NCBI RefSeq assembly: GCF_003050965.1 | Contig: NZ_QAOU01000004.1 | Coordinates: 248,001 to 312,000, forward strand | Source of the DNA: Nitrosospira sp. Nsp2 | Lineage (GTDB): Bacteria; Pseudomonadota; Gammaproteobacteria; Burkholderiales; Nitrosomonadaceae | Direction of reading: 5' to 3' | DNA: 64,000 nucleotides | Part shown: positions 47,063-53,229 of the stretch, piece after piece | Layout: the number at the start of each line of letters is the position of its first letter | Position numbering within the stretch: position 1 is the first letter of the stretch | Position numbers and translations under genes: made by a program | The notes under the pieces: model-generated | Database searches by the model: none | What the model was told of the DNA's origin: nothing | The model's input: only the letters and a program-made list of their open reading frames with translations

Positions 47063-47295
47063 ATGGATACCAGTGCAATTATTCGTACTTGTTATGTGCA
47101 GGCGTATGAAGCAGCCGCTATGCAAAAGCTTTTAACTGAAAATCCAGTGCCTTGTTGTCTTGCCGGTCTTGTGGCATCAATCAAAGCCGTATCTTCAGTA
47201 ATCTCATACTTCCAACACCGGTCAAAAATCAGATTCGCGAAGGGGGAGGTTATTAGATTCCCCCTCCATTATCCAGTCGGTACTTATTAACATTA

Positions 47296-47565
47296 TTACC
47301 AAGATCGACTTGGTTCATTAAGCCATGTCATGCAAGGATAATTAACGGATGCGCCTTGTTTCATAAGACGCACAACTAATACCACATCATTCGTGTCAAT
47401 TAGCCTTCGTAATGCGTCACGTATCTCTTCAATAGGTAATCCCGTTTCGATAAGCCAGACTGACTCAAGTTTCTTACAGTGCGTGAAGCGTTTCAGGTAA
47501 ACATGGACTGGGTCATAATTCCTGCCGGGGGCATTCAAGTCATACGTCACTAGATAGATCGACAA
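47296..47565 (-). CDS. Cas2-like / SinR-family small protein
   Basis: The 89-residue protein starts at TTG (47565) with GGAGA 8 nt upstream. MSIYLVTYDLNAPGRNYDPV followed by the second strand SVWLIETGLPIEEIRDALRR and DTNDVVLVVRL gives the ferredoxin-like fold shared by Cas2, VapD and SinR-type proteins. The SinR-type pattern (YLVTYDLN.P..Y .. SVWL..T..) fits best. No cas1, repeat array or toxin partner is visible, so it is not part of a CRISPR system. Possibly a nuclease or toxin-like regulator; catalytic role not shown. Confidence 0.78.
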   Translation of the reverse strand: MSIYLVTYDLNAPGRNYDPVHVYLKRFTHCKKLESVWLIETGLPIEEIRDALRRLIDTNDVVLVVRLMKQGASVNYPCMTWLNEPSRSW

Positions 47566-47940
47566 GGTATTTCTCCTATTAGGAAAAAGTACTAGACGGC
47601 CTATTGACTGTGAAAAGTGTTTGGGTCACTATTCGATTGCCAATAGACATGTTTGTATTAGGGCTGTTGGCCCCTACCGGCCTTTGATTAGTGACCCCGC
47701 CAAGGATATGCTAATCAAGGGCCTTATCTATGCTCACTTGACCGAAGGGCTTGTGTCAAATGAGCAGATTATCTTCTCATGGCTTTCTCCCCATTCTTTC
47801 CGCCAAGTCGGCTATTTGATGTGCAGGAAGTCCCATCTTCTTATTTCCTCATCTATATGCGAAATGGCTATACCCATGCGTTAGATGCTCAATAATAGAT
47901 ATACAATGTACCAGATTTAGTATTTTTATCCTTCTGGTGA

Positions 47941-47986
47941 ACTAATAGTAGTACTGTGAGCAGATTAGTGCAACCATTTTGTTACC
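47941..47986. repeat. 46-bp repeat, copy 2 (nrdA promoter and NrdR box inside the element)
   Basis: Perfect copy of 22253-22298. It preserves, on the - strand, -35 TTGCAC (47973-47968), 17-bp spacer, -10 TACTAT (47950-47945) and the ACTA-N4-TAGT NrdR box (47941-47952). It points toward the Cas2-like gene, 376 bp away. The proximal NrdR box of nrdA is not included. Confidence 0.95.
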
Positions 47987-48483
47987 CAGTGCAAAAATAT
48001 TTTACCGAATGACTTCAGCCGGTTATCACCTGATATAAAGATTCATCAATTTCATATGATGCGGATCGCATCAAATTCGCCATCGCCAGCAAACAGGTTG
48101 ATAGGCCAGACAATAGACGCGGCTCATCCTTCTAAAACTACATGTGGTATCTGCTGCGAACCGGAAGGTGAAGGGATGAAAGAAGGTTGATTAAGGCAAG
48201 TAGAAGTCTTGCCTCACAGAAAGAAGGGTAGCGCCACAGGCCTGACTGATCTGACGGTCGCTATAAAAATATCGATCCTGTTCGTCTGGTTCCTGATTCT
48301 ATAACACGTCATCCGTAGAAGGTTTCAGACAAGCTGATAGTTATATCAGCCCTGATAGCTAGGCAAGCTAGCCTTGATTCTCAACATTTCTGCTAGAAAA
48401 TATTTAGGTGCAATGCACTATATAAAGTGACCCCCTCACCCCCTTCTACCCCTTGCTATACATCTAATACACCTTACTTTCCA

Positions 48484-48527
48484 TTCACATTCCATTCACA
48501 ATCGTTCACACTTCCATCTAGTTCACA
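48484..48527 (+). promoter_or_regulatory. Four TTCACA repeats near attR (candidate integrase arm sites)
   Basis: TTCACA at 48484, 48495, 48505 and 48522; the first three are 10-11 bp apart. They match the three copies next to attL, in the same orientation, as expected for arm-type binding sites of a tyrosine integrase. Confidence 0.5.
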
Positions 48528-48542
48528 ACTTTGCTTTAATGT

Positions 48543-48548
48543 TATAAT
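48543..48548 (+). promoter_or_regulatory. Element-supplied -10 element for the tRNA
   Basis: TATAAT 51 bp before the tRNA 5' end, inside the element. A -35 is not clear (TTCACA 15 bp upstream is the best). It may replace the native promoter stranded at the left end. Confidence 0.5.
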
Positions 48549-48592
48549 ACACCTTGCTTCACACAGTAAGATGTTGATAGTAAGAAGGATTT

Positions 48593-48638
48593 AATACGTG
48601 GCGAATTAGCTCAGTGGTTAGAGCAGCGGAATCATAAT
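48593..48638 (+). repeat. Right attachment site (attR), 46-bp direct repeat
   Basis: Identical to 41201-41246. It ends at tRNA position 39, in the anticodon arm, so the strand exchange lies within the anticodon-loop half of the gene. Confidence 0.95.
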
Positions 48639-48675
48639 CCGTTGGTCCCCAGTTCGAATCTGGGATTCGCTACCA
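48600..48675 (+). tRNA. tRNA with CAT anticodon (tRNA-Met or lysidine-type tRNA-Ile2)
   Basis: A 76-nt cloverleaf: acceptor GGCGAAT with ATTCGCT (G1-U72 wobble), D-arm GCTCAGTGGTTAGAGC, anticodon stem GCGGA/TCCGT with loop ATCATAA (anticodon CAT), T-arm CCCAG TTCGAAT CTGGG, and encoded CCA. CAT can be elongator Met or, when C34 is modified by TilS, Ile2; I cannot separate them by eye. Positions 1-39 are also the attB sequence of the element. Confidence 0.95.
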
Positions 48676-48812
48676 ACGAATCAGGCGATTGCGTTAAAGT
48701 GCGTAAGCCTTTTGTCTTCTGTGGGCCACAAGCCTTCCGCAAAAAGCCTTAACTCTAGCCCAGAGCAATAGGTCTTAGTTAATGCTTCCCGTTGTTGCCA
48801 GGATCAGGCCGA

Positions 48813-49353
48813 TTTACTGCCCTGTCCACTTTCCACACATGAACTCTTGTGTAGGTATTGATCTTGTTCGCGCTATACGCGCGGCTTCCTCAACTGGCGT
48901 TTCTGAGTTCATCCACCGCCACACATCCTCCGGCGTTAGCACAACCGGCCTACGGTTATGAATATCTACCATTCCCGCCCCTGAAACTTCTGTAACGATA
49001 ACGAACCAACCTCAACGGTCTGGTGGATATATGGTCTTAAGTTATTCAACCCTGCCATGAAAATAGGCTTATTCACTTTGCACGTAATGTACCAAGGCTG
49101 CTTCTTTCCATTCTCAACGGTCCGTTCATACCACCCCCCGGCAGGAATGATTGCTCGCCCTTCCCGAAACAAGTGCCGGAAATATCGTCCTGTTAGCGAT
49201 TTCTCTACCCATGCGCATATCCACGGTTTCTTTTTCTCAGCCGCCTCTTTAGAGGTCCTATAGCCCCGGGTCACACCGATGAATAGTAATTCGCAGTCGT
49301 GAAGCAAATCATCCATGGACATTGACCGGGGCGGTATTGTAGAAGGGATGCGT
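48813..49353 (-). pseudogene. SRAP (YedK/HMCES-type) domain gene, frameshifted
   Basis: Family: proteins that cross-link to abasic sites in single-stranded DNA through an N-terminal Cys2. Pieces of the domain are clear but lie in different frames. FYNTAP (about 49344-49330) is followed by a stop; the central part GRAIIPAGGWYERTVENGKK .. PIFMAGLNNL is open in another frame (48966-49322); then FVIVTEVSGAGMVDIHNRRPV, with the conserved His, continues in a third frame to a stop at 48813. Thus at least two frameshifts, and the N-terminal MCGR active-site Cys is not seen. It should be inactive. It lies 138 bp beyond the tRNA, in the same accessory strip. Confidence 0.8.
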
Positions 49354-49446
49354 CTCCTAACCGCTCAACATGCTCGCTGGTTCGGCACCTAGGGGGCTAG
49401 CGTAGTACCGCCGCGTTTCCGATTGTTTAAGTCTGCCGCACATGAA

Positions 49447-49938
49447 TTACATTTGTCTACGTTGGTGTCGCCACGCCGAAGGTGGGATGGGGGACGGGTC
49501 ACTCCACAGGCCACGTTTTGCTACCTTTGCATGGTGCTGCAAGACGTAAAGTTTATTATCCCTCGCGTATTTTCGATATACCCAAGCCATGCCGCGATTA
49601 ACCTGTTCTGCATTAGCATCTAAGCCAGCACATTTAACACGGGCGACCGTTCGTTTATCGCGGTCTGATGCTCGTGGAATGACTTCTGCCTCCTTGCCGA
49701 AACACAGGTTTGTGAGTGACTGCTTGGAGTTGGTACCGAAGGGCTGATCTTTCTCAGGCGCATCAATCTCGGCTAACCGGATTTTGTGCTGCTGCCTTGA
49801 TGCGGTAAGAACTGTCAAGGTGTCGCCATCTGCTATGCCCACAACCTTTCCGCTAAACGTTTCCGCCTGTGCTACGGACACGTAGAAAGTGCATGTTGCG
49901 ATGATTGCGAATCGAAATGCTGAGTTGAAGTCTTGCAT
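49447..49938 (-). CDS. Secreted thermonuclease (SNase-like)
   Basis: The roughly 163-residue protein has a signal peptide (MQDFNSAFRFAIIATCTFYV .. VAQA, cut after AQA) and the SNase fold: GIADGDTLTV, the catalytic Arg/Asp block IRLAEIDAPEKDQPFG, and RGMAWVYRKY near the C-terminus. Such nucleases cleave DNA and RNA at phosphodiester bonds with Ca2+. Predicted periplasmic or exported. Two upstream in-frame Met are possible (49938 or 49968); 49938 best fits the signal peptide. Confidence 0.85.
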   Translation of the reverse strand: MQDFNSAFRFAIIATCTFYVSVAQAETFSGKVVGIADGDTLTVLTASRQQHKIRLAEIDAPEKDQPFGTNSKQSLTNLCFGKEAEVIPRASDRDKRTVARVKCAGLDANAEQVNRGMAWVYRKYARDNKLYVLQHHAKVAKRGLWSDPSPIPPSAWRHQRRQM

Positions 49939-50368
49939 TTGAGCAGAGCTCGATATGGCTGATCTCAATTTTGAAACGATACTACAAATCTTCAGGGATT
50001 ATTAGCGTCGATGTCAGGTCTTCCCCGATATACCCCTACTTATAGGATTATCGTTCTTATACCCCCTTACAGTGTCAGAGTTAGAGGCAATGCTGTAGGG
50101 CGGAAGAACGGAACTTTTAATCCTCTATGTGAATAAATGAAAGGGAAAGCCGCGTAGTGCCAGATGAAGCACCTACGGATTCAACAATGCCGTTTTGGAA
50201 CCCTTTCTCGGGGTTTATCCGCTAACTACCATTCGAGTAGCCCGCTACCTCATCAGGTAGCCATAAGATTCGTGTGGTGTTTAGCACAGATCATCCTGCG
50301 AGCCGGAGTTATCGTGGGTTCGCGTCGTAATTGAACGCTGTCTTTAATCTCAAATGAGGAGAATTATC
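49939..50368. other. Intergenic region upstream of the RTX gene
   Basis: 430 bp without a gene. It includes the hairpin GCTACCT-CATC-AGGTAGC (50244-50261) and otherwise no recognisable element; it should carry the promoter of the RTX gene, about 100 bp upstream of its ATG. Confidence 0.4.
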
Positions 50369-51124
50369 ATGGCAACAATACATGGGACAAAATATAACGA
50401 TAATGACACGTGGCAGTGGGTAAAGGATGGGCCCATCATCCCGCCCCGCCCCATCGACCCCTTGCCCCCCATCGACCCCTTGCCCCCCATCGACCTCGGC
50501 CCCTCCGATCCCCGGCCCCTCGTCGAACTCTTCCGCCCCATCGACCCCTTGCCCCCCATCGACCCCTGGCCCCCCTTTCGCCACAAGGAATTCTTTCCGT
50601 CATTAAAGGGCACAAAAAACGATGACACCATCTCCGGTTACAAGGGAAATGACAAACTTTACGGTTATGGTGGAAATGACACTCTTTACGGTGGTCCCGG
50701 CAACGATGATCTCTACGGTGGGACCGGGAACGATACCCTGGCTGGCGGGCCGGGAAAAGACACTCTTAAAGGGGGGGATGGAGCAGACAAGTTTGATTTC
50801 GATTCAGTCAGTGAGAGCCCTGCGGGAGGGCAGTACGATACCATCACTGATTTTAGTAAAGACAGATGGGAGTGGGACCCTCTGGTCCGACCGCTTCGTC
50901 ACCTAATCCCAGGGGATAAGATCGACCTTTCCACAATTGATGCAAATGTGAACTTGTTGGCGGCAGGGAATCAAAGCTTCCGTTCGGGCCAGTTGTCATA
51001 TGATGCTTTCACGGGAGTTCTAACCGCGAACGTATATGGTGGCGATGACGTTCAAGTAAAAGTGGTCGGTGTCGACGGCTTGCCCGTCTCGGGATTCAAT
51101 CCTAGCTTAGACGTGATTGCGTGA
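50369..51124 (+). CDS. RTX-type Ca2+-binding protein with proline-rich repeats
   Basis: The 251-residue acidic protein has two parts. Residues about 22-75 are a Pro/Asp/Ile-rich repeat (PIDPLPPIDPLPPIDLGPSD..) encoded by near-identical 18-bp DNA repeats. Residues about 85-140 contain the RTX nonapeptides GGxGxDxLx (e.g. GYGGNDTLYGGPGNDDLYGG). The rest resembles the C-terminal part of serralysin-type and other type-1-secreted proteins (DTITDFSKD .. GDKIDLSTID .. GQLSYDAFTGVL). Secretion by a type I system is likely, but no ABC exporter gene is adjacent. GAGGAG precedes the ATG at 50369. Confidence 0.85.
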   Translation: MATIHGTKYNDNDTWQWVKDGPIIPPRPIDPLPPIDPLPPIDLGPSDPRPLVELFRPIDPLPPIDPWPPFRHKEFFPSLKGTKNDDTISGYKGNDKLYGYGGNDTLYGGPGNDDLYGGTGNDTLAGGPGKDTLKGGDGADKFDFDSVSESPAGGQYDTITDFSKDRWEWDPLVRPLRHLIPGDKIDLSTIDANVNLLAAGNQSFRSGQLSYDAFTGVLTANVYGGDDVQVKVVGVDGLPVSGFNPSLDVIA

Positions 51125-51490
51125 GTGGAGCACCGCCTGTTGTTGTCCCCTCGCAATGTGTCATTACCTCCTCTAGCAGATTCCACCATTGTTGGAGCGT
51201 CGCCGTAAAAACCCACTTGATGCTGGGCCACGGTTGTTGCCGCCGAGCAGGGCGTCGGCGGCTCCTCGTGCAGATCTGCTATGACGCGAGAATTATCGTA
51301 GAAGAAGATTAAACAAAGTTCCGCTGCGCCTTCGGAGGCGGTGCCTATTAAATAATCACAGCAATATCGCTACATAGCGAAAGGAAAAAGCCATGAAAAC
51401 CTCTATATGGTGGGTTACCGCACCGAAGCGTGGGAGGGGAATCAATAATCTCATGACAAGCAATATTGCTGGATGAAAAAAGGAACAATC
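51125..51490. other. Intergenic region after the RTX gene
   Basis: 366 bp. A 27-codon peptide with AAAGG-type ribosome site begins at about 51392 (MKTSIWWVTAPK), ahead of the next gene, and might be a leader peptide, but support is weak. No other feature is seen. Confidence 0.3.
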
Positions 51491-51877
51491 ATGAAATTCT
51501 CATCTATATGCACTACGCGATCGTCCGCATCCATGCTGATTCTTGCCTGTACCGTGTTTTTGGGAGTTTCTGGCATTGCGCATGCCCAAAGTAGCAGTTC
51601 TTCCGGGCAAAGCGGCCATGCTAAGGAGAACCCCGCCGACCATAGCGACAAGGACGACCCAATCAAAGGTCACACCGGGGAAGGCTACACCGAAAAAAGC
51701 TCCACCGAAAAGAGTAAGGCGGGTTCAACAAAACGAATCGGTAAGGAGAACCCCGCCGACCATAGCGACAAGGACGACCCAATCAAAGGCCACACGGGGG
51801 AAGGCTACACCGAAAAAAGCTCCACCGAAAAGGGTAAGGATGGGTCAAAAAGAATGGGTCCAAAAGATAAATATTAG
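51491..51877 (+). CDS. Secreted hydrophilic protein with a duplicated 40-residue repeat
   Basis: A roughly 128-residue protein with a signal peptide (MKFSSICTTRSSASMLILAC .. AHA) and a highly charged, Gly/Lys/Asp/Glu-rich mature part. The block KENPADHSDKDDPIKGHTGE then GYTEKSSTEK occurs twice (DNA period 120 bp, 51622-51720 and 51742-51840, nearly identical). This resembles small hydrophilin-like or stress-induced periplasmic proteins. AGGAA precedes the ATG. Function unknown. Confidence 0.75.
   Translation: MKFSSICTTRSSASMLILACTVFLGVSGIAHAQSSSSSGQSGHAKENPADHSDKDDPIKGHTGEGYTEKSSTEKSKAGSTKRIGKENPADHSDKDDPIKGHTGEGYTEKSSTEKGKDGSKRMGPKDKY
51622..51840 (+). repeat. Tandem 120-bp duplication inside the hydrophilic protein gene
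   Basis: The 99-bp segment 51622-51720 recurs at 51742-51840 with only a handful of mismatches (e.g. GGTCACACC versus GGCCACACG). The high identity points to a recent in-frame duplication. Confidence 0.9.
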
Positions 51878-52488
51878 GGCATGTCCCAAAGAGAAAGAAG
51901 AGATGGGGACCGGGTACATAGATCAAAAGAAAAAAGGGGGCGAGTCCAGACCCGGGATGACCCAGCCCCGACCCTCATGGAGCAGCGTTTCTCAAAGATA
52001 AAAACAGGGAAAATCAATGAAAGACCTGGAGGATGAGCAACGCGGTCCATCTGTCCGCGTTAGAGCGGTAATTATCGTGACACAACCGGCGAACCTTTAA
52101 ATCAATTACCGAGTTTCAGACCTGCAGTAACTTAACGGTGGCCTGTTCAGAGGCTTCCAAATAGCCCGGTGGGCATCTTCTGCTCTTATCCTATCTCCCG
52201 GCGTTACATTTCCGTTATTGTTACCGTTACTCCCCCCGTTGGGGCGATATAGCGCCCTAACATGGATGCCTTGCATCAGCCCCGAGTTTCCGATAGATCC
52301 CCCTCTTTCTCTTTGCAAATTCCTTTTTTCCTGATTCGTTAACTTATTTCACGACACATATTTTTCCCACGCTAAAAGCTAGTAGCGTCGGGTAGGGCAC
52401 GAGATGGGGCCCCTGTGTATGTAACCGTACAGACAGAGCTTGAGAAAAATTGCATCCTAGGCACTCCATCATCTATAAGGATAAGAAA
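51878..52488. other. Intergenic region before the BON-domain gene
   Basis: 611 bp. Two short frames (about 52106-52318, - strand; others) show no domain or ribosome site. No tRNA, terminator or repeat recognised. It probably contains the promoter of the BON gene near 52340-52440. Confidence 0.35.
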
Positions 52489-52818
52489 ATGAAAACAGTT
52501 AAACTTTTGGCGAGTGTGTTTATGATCGGGACGTTATTAGCGCCTGTTGCGGGCTTTGCCGCAGATCACGACTCTGATTCAAGTGTGGGCGAATTTGTCA
52601 AGGATTCGGTGATTACCAGCAAGATCAAAACCAAGCTGGCCGCCGAAAAGGATGTCAGCGCGACGAGTATCAGTGTTGATACAGATCGGAACGGTGTAGT
52701 AGTGCTGAGCGGCACAGCCAGAAGCCAAGCGGAAATTGATAAAGCGCATTCGATCGCGCACTCTGTTGAAGGTGTCACGAAGGTCAAGAATCACATAAAG
52801 ATTAAGAAAGACCATTAG
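52489..52818 (+). CDS. BON-domain periplasmic protein (OsmY-like)
   Basis: The 109-residue precursor has a signal peptide (MKTVKLLASVFMIGTLLAPV .. GFA) and one BON domain (about 45-108: DSVITSKIKTKLAAEKD .. GVVVLSGTARSQAEIDKA .. VEGVTKVKNHIKI). BON proteins bind phospholipid or peptidoglycan-associated surfaces and are often osmotically induced. AAGGA lies 7 nt before the ATG; the longer frame at 52450 has no signal peptide. A strong terminator follows. Confidence 0.9.
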   Translation: MKTVKLLASVFMIGTLLAPVAGFAADHDSDSSVGEFVKDSVITSKIKTKLAAEKDVSATSISVDTDRNGVVVLSGTARSQAEIDKAHSIAHSVEGVTKVKNHIKIKKDH

Positions 52819-52850
52819 GCCCAGTGACTCGCGTCCTAGGCCCAAAACGA

Positions 52851-52882
52851 AACGGCCGGGGTTATCTCCGGCCGTTTTTTTT
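52851..52882 (+). terminator. Intrinsic terminator after the BON-domain gene
   Basis: AACGGCCGG (52851-52859) pairs with CCGGCCGTT (52868-52876) around an 8-nt loop, followed by TTTTTT. Confidence 0.92.
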
Positions 52883-53229
52883 GTTATTTTGTCATGTAGG
52901 GGAGGCAAAAAGACAAAAATGCAAAACGCAAGTAGCGGCAGGTCATCGTCATCCCTCGAATCGTCGGTAACTTCGTACCCCCGGTGCCCGAAATGCTGGG
53001 TTTACCCCAGCACTGAAATTAACCGTCGTAACAGGAACTCTTGCCACTACGCAAGCGGAAACATTTATTAGACGTTCGTCGGTATAGCCGACAGCGACAG
53101 GCTGATAGTTCTGAATTGGGCAAGAGAAACAGCATGACAGTCGTTTGCTTGAGGGACGAAACCCCCGCGTGCCTTAAGCAAATCGCCAGAAGTATCGACG
53201 GCCTCATCTGGTCGGGGTATTCGACGCTT
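52883..53229. other. Intergenic region between BON gene and glycosyltransferase gene
   Basis: About 350 bp between the + strand BON gene and the - strand cluster, so it is a convergent gap. No gene is supported: a + strand frame reaching 53388 overlaps the glycosyltransferase gene and has no ribosome site or domain. Confidence 0.35.

Larger units (their letters stand above)
47566..48599. other. Non-coding right part of the element (~1 kb)
   Basis: No convincing gene. It contains the 46-bp nrdA-promoter copy (47941-47986), then about 450 bp with no feature seen, four TTCACA repeats (48484-48527), a TATAAT (48543-48548) that can serve the tRNA, and the right repeat. A + strand frame 47621-47884 (87 codons) has no domain and no ribosome site. 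Confidence 0.5.
41201..48638 (+). mobile_element. Integrative element (~7.4 kb) in a CAT-anticodon tRNA gene
   Basis: Boundaries are the 46-bp direct repeats, the left one next to a tyrosine integrase gene. The content is AT-richer than the flanking chromosome, with many overlapping short genes in one direction: integrase, unknown 148-aa protein, HTH-like protein, Cys-cluster phage protein, unknown 185-aa protein, internal-virion-like protein, a 50-aa protein, and a polymerase-like protein; then two - strand genes and 1 kb of mostly non-coding DNA. No capsid, portal, terminase, relaxase or conjugation gene is present. It therefore looks like a phage satellite, a plasmid-like integrative element or a reduced prophage. 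Element borders are seen directly; mobility is inferred. Confidence 0.88.

Noticed and set aside
47296-47565. Cas2-like protein as sign of a CRISPR-Cas locus
   Set aside because: No cas1 or effector gene and no regularly spaced direct repeats are present; the SinR-type pattern fits better.
47621-47884. 87-codon + strand frame in the element's right part
   Set aside because: No ribosome site, no domain, and a composition unlike the neighbouring element genes.
48600-48675. Reading the CAT-anticodon tRNA as initiator tRNA-fMet
   Set aside because: The D-arm, acceptor pairing (G1-U72) and absence of the three G-C pairs in the anticodon stem do not fit an initiator.
50410-50625. Proline/histidine-rich frame overlapping the RTX gene
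   Set aside because: An artefact of the 18-bp repeats read in another frame.
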